Counted from the stretch's first letter, positions 27,351-35,939 are shown. The stretch is DNA of 64,000 nucleotides from Ohtaekwangia sp036568665 (GCF_036568665.1 NZ_DATCSD010000370.1:1-64000); one strand, 5' to 3'. The notes: a model not told the origin generated them from the sequence alone. Numbers and translations are program-made.

Positions 27351-27920
27351 ATGCAGTCAAAAGAGATTCTGAAAAACCATGTATCAAAAATGGTTTCACT
27401 TACAGAGGACGAGTTCGATCATTTCTTTTCGCATTTCAAGCATCAAACTTTTAAAAAAGCACAGACTTTAATTTCAGCAGGCGATCCAGTTGAATGCGAA
27501 TACTTTGTATTGAGCGGATGCCTGAAAACATTTTTTATTAACGATGAACTGAAGATGTATATCCTACAGTTTGCTATGCCATCGTGGTGGGCTTCCGATT
27601 ACAACGCATTATACAATAAAAGTAAAGCAACCGTTAGTCTCGATTGTATTACCGATGCAGAAGTATTGGTACTGACCAATGACGACCGTGAAAAAATCTG
27701 TAACGATATACATAAGGCCGAACACTTCTTTCGGTGGAGAACCAACAAAGGTTATGTAGCATTACAAAAGCGTTTACTCTCGGTAATGAACAGCAACGTA
27801 AAGCAACGGTACGATGAGCTTATGACCCAGTATCCAGAGCTATATAATATAGTGCCCAAGCAATTGATAGCCGCATACCTGGGTGTATCACGGGAAACGT
27901 TGAGCCGCCTTCACCCCTGA
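27351..27920 (+). CDS. Crp/Fnr-family transcription regulator
   Basis: 189 aa from ATG 27351. Cyclic-nucleotide-binding-like beta roll (about 20-115: FKKAQTLISAGDPVECEYFVLSGCLKTFF) and a C-terminal winged helix whose recognition part reads LIAAYLGVSRETLSRL (patterns read in parts). The phosphate-binding cassette typical of cAMP binders is not evident, as in most Bacteroidota members. The C-terminus is short, ending just after the recognition helix (RLHP). Two CRP-like palindromes lie directly downstream, before the YceI gene. Confidence 0.92.
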   Translation: MQSKEILKNHVSKMVSLTEDEFDHFFSHFKHQTFKKAQTLISAGDPVECEYFVLSGCLKTFFINDELKMYILQFAMPSWWASDYNALYNKSKATVSLDCITDAEVLVLTNDDREKICNDIHKAEHFFRWRTNKGYVALQKRLLSVMNSNVKQRYDELMTQYPELYNIVPKQLIAAYLGVSRETLSRLHP

Positions 27921-27924
27921 ACTT

Positions 27925-27940
27925 TGTGATGCAGATCACA
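27925..27940. promoter_or_regulatory. CRP-like palindrome 1
   Basis: TGTGATGCAGATCACA: perfect 6-bp arms, 4-bp spacer, the same form as the CRP consensus half-sites TGTGA/TCACA. Five nt after the Crp/Fnr stop codon and about 110 nt before the YceI gene. Confidence 0.65.
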
Positions 27941-27961
27941 TAATAACGTTCTTCTATACAA

Positions 27962-27977
27962 TGTGATCTACATCACG
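27962..27977. promoter_or_regulatory. CRP-like palindrome 2
   Basis: TGTGATCTACATCACG: same form as site 1 with one arm mismatch, 37 bp further downstream. An additional CTTTGTGT/ACACAAAG inverted repeat (28003-28030) sits in the YceI leader. Confidence 0.6.
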
Positions 27978-28033
27978 CGATATCCGCGCCTCTTGTGACT
28001 TGCTTTGTGTCGTAATTAAAACACACAAAGAAC

Positions 28034-28585
28034 ATGGAAACACAAAAATTTCAGATCATTTCCGCACAAAGTAAAATTGACTGGGTCGGAAGAAAAGTAA
28101 CCGGTGCGCACAACGGAACTATCGACATCAAGAAGGGCGACATCGAGGTTGTTAACGGAAAAGTTACCGGTGGCAATTTCATTATCGACACAACATCCAT
28201 TGTAATTCTTGATATTGCCGATCCTGCTACCAACGCGCAGTTCGCAGGCCATCTTGCTTCAGAAGATTTCTTTGCTTCTGAAAAATTTCCCGAAGCATAC
28301 TTCAATATCACATCCATTACATTGGCTGATGCAGAGCAGTATGAAGTAAAAGGTGATCTTACTATACGCGGCATCACCAACACCATCAAGTTCATAGCAA
28401 CTGTAAATGTAAAAGACAATATACTCACCGTAAGTGGCGAAGCGGTTGTTGACAGAACGAAATACGACATGAAGTTTCGTTCCGGTAACTTCTTTACCAA
28501 CCTGGGCGACACGCTCATCTACAACGAATTTGAACTTGATATTCACCTTACTGCAAAAGCTGTAACAGCCGCGATAGCAGCATAA
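28034..28585 (+). CDS. YceI-family lipocalin-like protein
   Basis: 183 aa, covering the full YceI domain: SKIDWVGRKVTGAHNGTIDIKKGDI, ENFF-type motif HLASEDFFASEKFPEAYFNITSI, DLTIRGITNTIKF and SGEAVVDRTKYDMKFRSGNFF (patterns read in parts). YceI proteins form a long beta-barrel that binds isoprenoid-type lipids such as polyprenyl quinones. No signal peptide is present, so this copy is probably cytoplasmic. It begins a co-directional run with the tautomerase and SDR genes and follows the CRP-like sites. Confidence 0.93.
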   Translation: METQKFQIISAQSKIDWVGRKVTGAHNGTIDIKKGDIEVVNGKVTGGNFIIDTTSIVILDIADPATNAQFAGHLASEDFFASEKFPEAYFNITSITLADAEQYEVKGDLTIRGITNTIKFIATVNVKDNILTVSGEAVVDRTKYDMKFRSGNFFTNLGDTLIYNEFELDIHLTAKAVTAAIAA

Positions 28586-28597
28586 CCACGCACGTGT

Positions 28598-28816
28598 ATG
28601 CCATACATTAAAATTGAAGTAACACGCGAAGGTGTTACACGCAAACAAAAACAGGAAATCATCAAAGGTGTAACCGACCTGATGACACACGTACTGAACA
28701 AGGATCCACACTTGACACATGTAGTGATACAGGAAGTTGACCTGGATGACTGGGGCTACGCAGGCGAACAGGTTTCTGTGCTCCGCGAAAAAGGAATAAC
28801 TGCCGATAAAAAGTAA
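28598..28816 (+). CDS. 4-oxalocrotonate tautomerase-like protein
   Basis: 72 aa, the normal size for the small tautomerase subfamily. The catalytic N-terminal proline follows the initiator Met (MPYIKIEV), and ITDLMTHVL/VIQEVDLDDWGYAG-like blocks follow (TDLMTHVLNKDP, VIQEVDLDDWGYAGE). The catalytic base would be Pro1 after Met removal. Substrate unknown. 12 nt after the YceI gene and 4 nt before the SDR gene, so part of one transcript. Confidence 0.9.
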   Translation: MPYIKIEVTREGVTRKQKQEIIKGVTDLMTHVLNKDPHLTHVVIQEVDLDDWGYAGEQVSVLREKGITADKK

Positions 28817-28820
28817 TCGT

Positions 28821-29564
28821 ATGAAAAAGCAGACTATCATTGTAACAGGCGCATCATCCGGTATAGGGAAAAGCGTAGCGAAGTACTTCCTGGAAAGAGG
28901 CGACAATGTGGTGATCAACTCCCTCACGCACGACAAGCTTCTGCAAACCTATAACGAGCTTGCACCGAAGGAAAATATAGCGATGGTAAGTGGCGATGTG
29001 CGCCATAAACAAACAGGTGAGCAATTACTCGCTGCCGCGCTGGAAAAATTTGGATCAGCCGATGTATTGATCAATAATGCCGGTATATTTGATACAAAGC
29101 CTTTCCTGGAAGTGGATGAAAACTACCTCGACAGGTTTCTGAATACAAATCTGAAAGGCACATTCTTTACAACCCAAGCCTTTATTCCGCAAATGCTGAA
29201 ACAGAAGGAAGGTGTAGTAATAAATATAGGGACGCCCATCGTAAACCATGCTTTCGGAGGCTTCCCCACTACGGCACCACTTTCCAGCAAAGGCGCTATA
29301 CATTCACTCACACTTCAACTGGCTGCAGAATTTGGCAGACACAACATACGGGTAAACACAGTGGCACCCGGTACAATCCGAACACCGATGCATGAAGTGA
29401 ACGGAGAAGATGTTTCGTATAAGAGCGCAGGTCTAACGCTGCTCAATCGCGTTGGTGAAGCCGAACATATAGCGCAGATGGTATATACCGTTGCCAAGAA
29501 TGATTTTATAACAGGTACAATCATCAACGTTGATGGAGGCATGATGGCAGGTCGTAATCTATAA
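28821..29564 (+). CDS. SDR-family protein lacking the catalytic tyrosine
   Basis: 247 aa classical short-chain dehydrogenase/reductase fold: TGASSGIG at 9-16, NNAG near 91 and C-terminal FITGTIINVDGGM. In the active-site segment the order is TTAPLSSKGAIHSL, so the YxxxK tyrosine is replaced by Pro while the Lys is kept, and the catalytic Ser region reads NIGTPIVN. That suggests altered chemistry or a non-catalytic role. Between the tautomerase and an NTF2-like gene. Confidence 0.9.
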   Translation: MKKQTIIVTGASSGIGKSVAKYFLERGDNVVINSLTHDKLLQTYNELAPKENIAMVSGDVRHKQTGEQLLAAALEKFGSADVLINNAGIFDTKPFLEVDENYLDRFLNTNLKGTFFTTQAFIPQMLKQKEGVVINIGTPIVNHAFGGFPTTAPLSSKGAIHSLTLQLAAEFGRHNIRVNTVAPGTIRTPMHEVNGEDVSYKSAGLTLLNRVGEAEHIAQMVYTVAKNDFITGTIINVDGGMMAGRNL

Positions 29565-29582
29565 CACGTAAAGATACCGATC

Positions 29583-30062
29583 ATGAATCTTTTAATAATG
29601 ATACTCCTGACCTTGACTGGTACAGGAGTATCAAACCAAAACACAATCGATCAAAGTATATTTCCTAAACATGTAAGCATTATGGAAACTTCAAAAGAGG
29701 ACAGCCTGCTTATACGCCAGGCGTTGGAAAATTATTATTTCAAAGGCATCTACGAAGGTGATACCTCGCTGCTTGATAAAATATACTATAAAGGCACACT
29801 GCTCTTTGGGGATGTAAAGGGCAAGCCCTATGCGAAGACACTGGAAGAATATATAACCGGTGTGCAGAACCGCCAGAGTCCAAAAGAATCCGGAAAACCT
29901 TTTAAAGGTGAAATTTTATCTGTACATATTGTAAACTCAATTGCTGTAGCAGAAGTGAAAGTAAAGATGTACGACTTTCACTATCATGAGTTTCTCTCGT
30001 TTCATAAGATAAACGGAACATGGCTGATCGTGAATAAAATGATCAGCGATACTTCCAATTAA
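29583..30062 (+). CDS. NTF2-like (lumazine-binding-type) protein
   Basis: 159 aa. Short hydrophobic N-terminus (about 1-16) that may be a signal or an over-long start; ATG 29682 (METSKEDSLL) would give a 126-aa protein fitting the family closely. The domain is the NTF2-like cone of the putative lumazine-binding group: IRQALENYYFKGIYEGDTSLLDKI, then VAEVKVKMYDFHYHEFLSFHKINGTWLIVNKM (read in parts). Function unknown; often beside SDR and oxidoreductase genes. Confidence 0.8.
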   Translation: MNLLIMILLTLTGTGVSNQNTIDQSIFPKHVSIMETSKEDSLLIRQALENYYFKGIYEGDTSLLDKIYYKGTLLFGDVKGKPYAKTLEEYITGVQNRQSPKESGKPFKGEILSVHIVNSIAVAEVKVKMYDFHYHEFLSFHKINGTWLIVNKMISDTSN

Positions 30063-30086
30063 TTCACCCCTCATCTATTACTGTGT

Positions 30087-31157
30087 ATGTGGAACCAAAC
30101 AAGAATTTCAAAATTACTCCATGTAGATTACCCTATACTGCAAGGGCCATTCGGTGGTAATCTTTCTTCCGTGGCATTGGTAACAACCGTCTCCAATGCC
30201 GGTGGGCTCGGAGGCTATGGCGCATATACCTTGTCGCCACAGGAAATTGTCAGCGTACATAACCAGATACGATCGCAGACCAATAAACCCTATAATCTGA
30301 ACCTCTGGGTTTCCGATACCGATGCTATCAATGGAACGGTGAACGATGAGGCATTTCAGCAAACTGCTGCGTTGTATAAACCTTACTTCGATGAAGCTGG
30401 TATTCCTCTTCCTGCCAAACCACAACCCTTTCAATCGAGGTTTGAAAATCAGTTGCAGGTTGTACTCGATCTGAAACCGGAAGTATTCAGTTTTATGTTC
30501 GGCACGTTGTCGCCCGACATAATGGAGCAATTGAAAAAGCGCAATATAAAAACCATCGGTGCAGCCACTACACTTGATGAAGCTATAGCGCTGGAAGCAA
30601 CCGGTGTTGATGCCATCATTGCATCAGGCTTTGAAGCCGGTGGTCATCGCCCTTCTTTCATGGCTTCAGCTGAAAGTTCTGTTACCGGCACATTTGTATT
30701 GGTGCAGTTGATAAAAGAGAAAATAAAAACACCTGTTATTGCAGCCGGAGGTATTGCTACCGGCAAAGGTATAGCAGCCGCATTTACATTGGGAGCAGAA
30801 GCCGCACAGATAGGCACGGCATTTCTGGCGTGTGACGAATCTAACGCACCGGCTATACATCGCAAGATGTTATTTACCGATGCGAGTAAATATACCACCC
30901 TGTCGCGCGCATTTACCGGCAGGCTGGGGCGTGGTATAACAAGTCGTATAGCAAAAGACTTGTTACACCAGGAGGATAAAATTCTTCCGTTCCCACTCCA
31001 GACACAATTTATGTCGCCACTAAGAACGGCTGCGCTGGAAAAAGAAAAATGGGATATGGTTTTGTTTTGGGGAGGACAGATCTCTCCTATCCTTAAACAT
31101 ACCAAGGCAAAAGAATTAATGCATGCATTGATCGAAGAGACAACGGCTATTCTGTAA
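30087..31157 (+). CDS. Nitronate monooxygenase (2-nitropropane dioxygenase family)
   Basis: 356 aa FMN TIM-barrel. Seen: PILQGPFGGNLSSVALVTTVSNAGGLGGYG at about 15-45 (FMN/active-site entrance), DAIIASGFEAGGHRPSF with the catalytic His, PVIAAGGIATGKGIAAAFTLGAEAAQIGTAFLA near the phosphate site (patterns read in parts). The enzyme oxidises alkyl nitronates such as propionate-3-nitronate using O2. It belongs to the co-directional group YceI-tautomerase-SDR-NTF2-NMO-SDR. Confidence 0.93.
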   Translation: MWNQTRISKLLHVDYPILQGPFGGNLSSVALVTTVSNAGGLGGYGAYTLSPQEIVSVHNQIRSQTNKPYNLNLWVSDTDAINGTVNDEAFQQTAALYKPYFDEAGIPLPAKPQPFQSRFENQLQVVLDLKPEVFSFMFGTLSPDIMEQLKKRNIKTIGAATTLDEAIALEATGVDAIIASGFEAGGHRPSFMASAESSVTGTFVLVQLIKEKIKTPVIAAGGIATGKGIAAAFTLGAEAAQIGTAFLACDESNAPAIHRKMLFTDASKYTTLSRAFTGRLGRGITSRIAKDLLHQEDKILPFPLQTQFMSPLRTAALEKEKWDMVLFWGGQISPILKHTKAKELMHALIEETTAIL

Positions 31158-31229
31158 GCCGCAATCTTCTGATCAATGTAAAATATAGTATATACAAGAG
31201 GCTCTACATTCACCCAAAGAAACATTTTT

Positions 31230-32072
31230 ATGAGCAGTAATAAAGTCTGGTTTGTTACGGGCGCATCACAGGGATTGGGATTAATACTCGTAAAGAAATT
31301 ACTCAGCAAAGGCCATCGCGTAGCGGCCACTTCGCGTACAGCCAGTACGTTGAAACAGGCCGTTGGTATTCATTCAGAAAATTTTCTACCACTGGCTGTT
31401 GATCTGCATAATGTTGACAGCATTGAACATGCCGTGCAGCAAACGCTCCATACATTCGGAAGAATTGATGTTGTAGTAAACAATGCAGGCTATGGTATGT
31501 CGGGCACGCTGGAAGAGATCGATGACGTTGCCATTCAAAGTATATTTACTGTAAATGTGCTGGCCACGATTCACGTTACCAAAACCATTCTGCCCTACTT
31601 ACGCAAGCAACGCTCGGGGTATATTATCAACCTCTCATCAGTAGCCGGATTTTCCGGTGCACCCGGATGGTCTATATATTCAGCAACAAAGGCGGCTGTT
31701 ACAGCATTTTCGGAAGTGTTGGCGGCTGATGTAAAGGAGTTCGGTATATATGTAACGGCTGTACAGCCTTCAGGCTTCCGTACGGGTTTTCTCTCGCAGC
31801 AGTCGCTGGCTGTAAAAGATGTACAGATAGAAGGCTATCAGGCTGTAAAAGATACACAATCAAAATATCTTGCCATGAACGACAAACAACAGGGCGATCC
31901 GGATAAAGCAGCTGAGATCATGATCGACCTGTCAGAAACGGTACCCCCACCGTTGCATTTGTTTCTGGGTAAAGATGCCTACACACGCGCGAACATCAAG
32001 ATCGAACAACTCGCTAAAGAAGTGAATGATTGGAAAGCTGTAACAACAAGTGCCGATTTTCAGGATTCATAA
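31230..32072 (+). CDS. SDR-family oxidoreductase
   Basis: 280 aa. Typical of the classical SDRs annotated as short-chain oxidoreductases: VTGASQGLG at 9-17, NNAGYGMSG near 89, INLSSVAGFSGAPGWSIYSATKAAV with the Ser and YxxxK residues intact, and VTAVQPSGFRTGF after it (patterns read in parts). This contrasts with the Tyr-less SDR at 28821. Substrate unknown. Confidence 0.93.
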   Translation: MSSNKVWFVTGASQGLGLILVKKLLSKGHRVAATSRTASTLKQAVGIHSENFLPLAVDLHNVDSIEHAVQQTLHTFGRIDVVVNNAGYGMSGTLEEIDDVAIQSIFTVNVLATIHVTKTILPYLRKQRSGYIINLSSVAGFSGAPGWSIYSATKAAVTAFSEVLAADVKEFGIYVTAVQPSGFRTGFLSQQSLAVKDVQIEGYQAVKDTQSKYLAMNDKQQGDPDKAAEIMIDLSETVPPPLHLFLGKDAYTRANIKIEQLAKEVNDWKAVTTSADFQDS

Positions 32073-32215
32073 CGAAGTATCTAACATACTGATAATCTGT
32101 TGTGATCTGTTCTATCTAAAAAAATAGGTTGGTATACTGAGAAAAGTGAAATTCCCTGACAGAGGTTGATTGAAATAATTTGGTAAATTACCTGTCAACA
32201 AACCCAGATTATTTC

Positions 32216-33103
32216 ATGAACGAGATAAGGAAAGAAGATATCAAACAGGAAGTGTTTGACCTTTATGACGACTATGCTCACAACCGGATCGACAGACGTG
32301 ACTTCGTGCAGAAACTTTCCAGCTATGCCGTAGGTGGCCTTACGGTCGCATCGCTGATGAGTTTTTTGATGCCCGACTATAAGGGTGGCATTCAGATACA
32401 GGCAAACGATCCACGATTAAAATCAGAGTATATAAATTACCCTTCTCCCAAAGGTGCAGGAACCATCAAGGCATTACTATCAAAACCTGCAGATGCCAAA
32501 GGTAAACTGGGAGGTATAGTAGTAGTACACGAGAACCGCGGCCTTAATCCCCATATAGAAGATGTAGCACGAAGAGCTGCGCTGGCGGGGTATATTTCCA
32601 TCGCACCGGATATGCTCACACCACTGGGAGGTTATCCGGGCAATGACGATCAGGGTCGCGATCTGCAGAGTAAACGCGACCGGAATGAAATGCTCGAAGA
32701 TTTTATAGCCGCTTACGATTACCTGAAACAACACAAAGATTGCACTGGCAAAGTAGGTGTTGTAGGTTTTTGTTTTGGCGGATGGATCTCCAACATGATG
32801 GCCGTGCGTATACCTGATCTCGCTGCAGCGGTACCATTCTATGGTGGGCAACCAGCTACAGAAGATGTTCCTAAAATCAAAGCTCCACTCCTGCTCCATT
32901 ATGCAGAACTCGATACACGCGTAAACGAAGGCTGGCCTGCGTATGAAAAAGCGTTGAAAGAAAATAATAAAGAGTATACCGCCTATATGTATGCCAACGC
33001 CAACCACGGTTTTCATAATGATACAACACCCCGCTACGATAAAGCCGCTGCTGAACTTGCCTGGAAGCGAACGATAGATTTCTTCAATCAGAAATTAAAC
33101 TAA
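32216..33103 (+). CDS. Dienelactone hydrolase family protein with Tat-like segment
   Basis: 295 aa from ATG 32216. The hydrolase domain (about 60-295) has the nucleophile motif GVVGFCFGGWISN (Cys), ENRGLNPHIEDVARRAALAGY and the C-terminal His in NHGFHNDTTPRYD (patterns read in parts), as in carboxymethylenebutenolidases. Residues about 22-50 read DRRDFVQKLSSYAVGGLTVASLMSFLMP: a twin-arginine, hydrophobic stretch placed after a 20-residue charged leader, so Tat export is likely. A TTG at 32180 is a poorer start. Confidence 0.9.
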   Translation: MNEIRKEDIKQEVFDLYDDYAHNRIDRRDFVQKLSSYAVGGLTVASLMSFLMPDYKGGIQIQANDPRLKSEYINYPSPKGAGTIKALLSKPADAKGKLGGIVVVHENRGLNPHIEDVARRAALAGYISIAPDMLTPLGGYPGNDDQGRDLQSKRDRNEMLEDFIAAYDYLKQHKDCTGKVGVVGFCFGGWISNMMAVRIPDLAAAVPFYGGQPATEDVPKIKAPLLLHYAELDTRVNEGWPAYEKALKENNKEYTAYMYANANHGFHNDTTPRYDKAAAELAWKRTIDFFNQKLN

Positions 33104-33114
33104 ATACATAGAAA

Positions 33115-33160
33115 TATAGCCCAGTCACCGAAAATCCAATATCCTCGGTGACTGGCTATA
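33115..33160. terminator. Bidirectional terminator between convergent genes
   Basis: CCAGTCACCGA pairs perfectly with TCGGTGACTGG around a 13-nt loop. The flanking TATAGC/GCTATA extends the stem to 16 bp with one bulged C. It lies between the dienelactone hydrolase and the 33227 lipoprotein genes. Confidence 0.75.
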
Positions 33161-33226
33161 GGTTTATTCTATACCCGCAGTGCCACAACTACCTATATTT
33201 AGTTTAAGCGAAATATACAGCAGAGA

Positions 33227-33694
33227 CTATCCGGGATATTGCGCCCCTTTTCGCGAAAGTATATAATCGATTCGCTCCTGCTCCAGTTGCGTTCCGCTAA
33301 TAGAATCGGAAGCAGCATGATAGACCATGTTATACTGCGGCACTATATATCCGGCATCGTCCGTAACGATCGTAACAAGCTCAATGGCTGCGATACGCTC
33401 GCTGATCTGGCTACCAAACCACAACGGATTATTTTGCTGATGCCAGGTGACCAGTGTATATTGTTCACCGGGTATATGCTTCTCTCCTTCTATAGCTATA
33501 GTATCTGTCATCACATTTCCATAGAGAACAGAAGTTGTATGGCGCTTGTCATTGAACCATGACGTGATCACATGCAGGTCGCCATTATCATATATATCTT
33601 CGGGTGAAAGCTGATAGCCGTTCTTTACCCTGCATGACTGGAGACCAAGCAAAAGCAATGCTCCCCATACTATATTTACACCTGTAATTTTCAT
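33227..33694 (-). CDS. Small lipoprotein of unknown function
   Basis: 155 aa from the ATG at 33692-33694 (MKITGVNIVWGALLLLGLQSC), which gives a lipobox ending at Cys21; a start at 33739 would overlap the cytochrome gene. The mature part is beta-rich (GDLHVITSWFNDKRHTTSVLYGN, YTLVTWHQQNNPLWFGS; read in parts). I do not recognise the family. It follows the di-haem cytochrome by 7 nt and may be its partner. Confidence 0.75.
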   Translation of the reverse strand: MKITGVNIVWGALLLLGLQSCRVKNGYQLSPEDIYDNGDLHVITSWFNDKRHTTSVLYGNVMTDTIAIEGEKHIPGEQYTLVTWHQQNNPLWFGSQISERIAAIELVTIVTDDAGYIVPQYNMVYHAASDSISGTQLEQERIDYILSRKGAQYPG

Positions 33695-33701
33695 ATCGTG
33701 A

Positions 33702-34643
33702 TTACTCTTCTGTTTTGTGCGATGGTACATCAAAGACAAATCCGTTAGCAGAAGCCAGTCGATGACAGTCTATACAGGCAACATCGAAATTTACCGTTGC
33801 TCCGTAAGGAATTAGCTGTGGCGTACTGAACCGCGCAAATCCCCATCCCTCTGTTTTACCGAACTTTCGGCTGTCGCGTATCATAAACTGAACATTACTG
33901 AAATTGCCAGGGTATATATTACCGTCTGCATCTTCCTCGCCTTTATTCCACACTACTTTTACAATCACCGCACCATCGGGCCACGGACGTATAGTATGTT
34001 GCTCTATAGCGTTTACGGCTATATCATTTCCGTAAATAATACGCATCGTACCATTATCAAATCGATTGGTAGTAGTGATCACCTTCCAGTGCCGGTAATC
34101 GCTGGAGTATTCTATACCATTGGGAGATCGCTTTATTTCACCGGAAACAACAGGTCCCTGCGACACACGTCTGGTTTGTACTTGCACAGGCGGTTGATGA
34201 TTCGTTAACGACAACACATAGTTCTTCAAGATATTCACTTCTTTCTCTGTAGGTATAGCATCAGGATGCGCCAGCGTATAGTCTCTCCGTGGCATTTTTC
34301 CCTGCTCCACCATATTTACGATATACCAGAGCTTCGTCAATTGATCGCCGGATGAAAGACTATCCCAGTGCGAAAAGTTGAGATGACGTCTGGCTTCCTG
34401 CACATCGGCATATACCTTCCATGAAAGTGGAGCGACCTTCGCATACCATTCCTGTTTTGTTTTGTTGGAATGACAATCGTAACAGGCATGTTCGAAGATC
34501 GCCCGCACGGAGTCAGGTCCTGCAAATTCTCCCGTAGCAGGTGGATTGGCAATCGTTGGACTGATGGCTGTAAGTATCGTAATGATCGCGACACCGATCG
34601 ACACTAAAATTACCACCCTTAAATTTCTATAGGTGAATTGCAT
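33702..34643 (-). CDS. Di-haem protein: haem-binding domain plus cytochrome P460 domain
   Basis: 313 aa with an N-terminal membrane anchor (about 8-30). The first domain (about 40-150) has CYDCH at 54-58 and matches the Haem_bd type (SNKTKQEWYAKVAPLSW, GKMPRRDYTLAHP). The second (about 165-313) is cytochrome P460-like and ends with CIDCH at 290-294, followed by GFVFDVP. P460 proteins oxidise hydroxylamine or NO through a cross-linked haem, or serve as electron carriers. The fusion suggests a periplasmic electron-transfer pair. It heads a two-gene unit with the 33227 lipoprotein. Confidence 0.88.
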   Translation of the reverse strand: MQFTYRNLRVVILVSIGVAIITILTAISPTIANPPATGEFAGPDSVRAIFEHACYDCHSNKTKQEWYAKVAPLSWKVYADVQEARRHLNFSHWDSLSSGDQLTKLWYIVNMVEQGKMPRRDYTLAHPDAIPTEKEVNILKNYVLSLTNHQPPVQVQTRRVSQGPVVSGEIKRSPNGIEYSSDYRHWKVITTTNRFDNGTMRIIYGNDIAVNAIEQHTIRPWPDGAVIVKVVWNKGEEDADGNIYPGNFSNVQFMIRDSRKFGKTEGWGFARFSTPQLIPYGATVNFDVACIDCHRLASANGFVFDVPSHKTEE

Positions 34644-34670
34644 GACTACTGATGTTGTTCGAAGAAATAA

Positions 34671-35417
34671 TTATTGTGTAATCGACTTTGCTGCCTGATC
34701 GATAATCTCGGCAACATCTTTGGCGTGCGAGATAAATACCAGGTGACTTCCTTTGAGCTCGTATACTTTACCACCACTTCGTTTACCCATAAAGCGTTGC
34801 AATGATACCGGGAGCGAGTGATCATCCTGCGAGATGATATGCCAGGAAGGCTTGGTCTTCCATGCTATATCCTGAAAGGTATATTGAAAGGCCGCCACCG
34901 CTAATGGAACCTGAGAATCTGCCAGGAACTCGGCTTCTTCCTTTGAAAGATCTGCACAAAATCCCTGGTGAAATCTAGCTTTGTCATACCACGCATAACC
35001 ATCCACCGGAGGTAGCACACCCGATAGCGGATCTGATGGATAGGATTGCAACAACTGCCCCATACTTTCACCTTGCTCTGGCGAGAAAGCTGCTATATAT
35101 ACCAGGCCTGCTACGTTAGCAGCATTACCGGCCTCGGTAATTATACCACCACCATACGAATGGCCCACTAATAACACAGGGCCATTCTGTCTGTCAAGCA
35201 CACGCTTTGTTGCAGCTACATCATCAGCAAAACCGGTGTTGGGATTTCCCACCACGCTAACATTATATCCTTTCGCTTTCAGGAGAGTATATACTTTATG
35301 CCAGCCCGATCCATCGGCAAAAGCTCCATGCACCAGCACGATGTTCTTTACCTGGGCGTACGTATTGATACTCAAAACAAGCGCTGCCAGCAACGCGATT
35401 ACACTATACTTCTTCAT
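34671..35417 (-). CDS. Secreted alpha/beta hydrolase
   Basis: 248 aa: signal peptide (1-21, ending NTYAQ), oxyanion motif LVHGAFADGSGWHKVY, nucleophile elbow VGHSYGGGIITEAG (Ser about 95) and C-terminal His in LKGSHLVFISHAKDVA. EstC-like group, similar to the hydrolase at 2114-2926. It is 28 nt after the Ohr gene on the same strand. Confidence 0.9.
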   Translation of the reverse strand: MKKYSVIALLAALVLSINTYAQVKNIVLVHGAFADGSGWHKVYTLLKAKGYNVSVVGNPNTGFADDVAATKRVLDRQNGPVLLVGHSYGGGIITEAGNAANVAGLVYIAAFSPEQGESMGQLLQSYPSDPLSGVLPPVDGYAWYDKARFHQGFCADLSKEEAEFLADSQVPLAVAAFQYTFQDIAWKTKPSWHIISQDDHSLPVSLQRFMGKRSGGKVYELKGSHLVFISHAKDVAEIIDQAAKSITQ

Positions 35418-35445
35418 AACTATATATATCGATGTAAATGACTGA

Positions 35446-35916
35446 TTACTCTACTACGTTGATCACCACGTTGATATTACCGCGGGTAGCTTTGGAATAA
35501 GGACAAGTTTGATGCGCTTCGTTAACAAGAGCCTGTGCTACATCGGTAGGTATACCGGGAAGACTTACGTTAAGACGAGCCTGCAGAAAATATTTACTGT
35601 CGGTTGTATAAAGATCAACCTCGGCATCAACTGCAGGATCATTTACCAGTTTCACATTCAGTTTGATAGCTGCGAGTTTGATGGCGCCTATAAAACAAGC
35701 TGACCATCCGGCTGCAAATAATTGCTCAGGATTTGTACCTGCACCTGTTGAGCCCGGTGATGAAAGTTTCACTTCAAGTTTTCCGTCTGTACTGCGGGAA
35801 GAACCATCCCTCCCACCGGTAGTATGTGTCTTCCCTGTATAAAGAACTTTTTCCACGTTTGCGTTTACAATGTGTTCAGCTGCATTTGTTGTGATTGTTG
35901 TTTGATACTTTTCCAT
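35446..35916 (-). CDS. ohr: Organic hydroperoxide resistance protein (Ohr)
   Basis: 156 aa from the ATG at 35914-35916 (MEKYQTTI); a longer start at 35958 would run over the promoter. Ohr/OsmC fold with both peroxidatic and resolving Cys: GWSACFIGA near 77 and HQTCPYSKAT near 141. Ohr reduces fatty-acid and other organic hydroperoxides with lipoyl cofactors. No OhrR/MarR gene is adjacent. KVLYTGKTHTTGGRDGSSRS is a typical N-terminal signature. Confidence 0.95.
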   Translation of the reverse strand: MEKYQTTITTNAAEHIVNANVEKVLYTGKTHTTGGRDGSSRSTDGKLEVKLSSPGSTGAGTNPEQLFAAGWSACFIGAIKLAAIKLNVKLVNDPAVDAEVDLYTTDSKYFLQARLNVSLPGIPTDVAQALVNEAHQTCPYSKATRGNINVVINVVE

Positions 35917-35939
35917 GACTTTGTTGTTTAAATATGCCT

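Noticed and set aside
30644..31330. 228-codon minus-strand frame
   Set aside because: Antisense to the nitronate monooxygenase and SDR genes, both of which show intact catalytic motifs; codon shadow.
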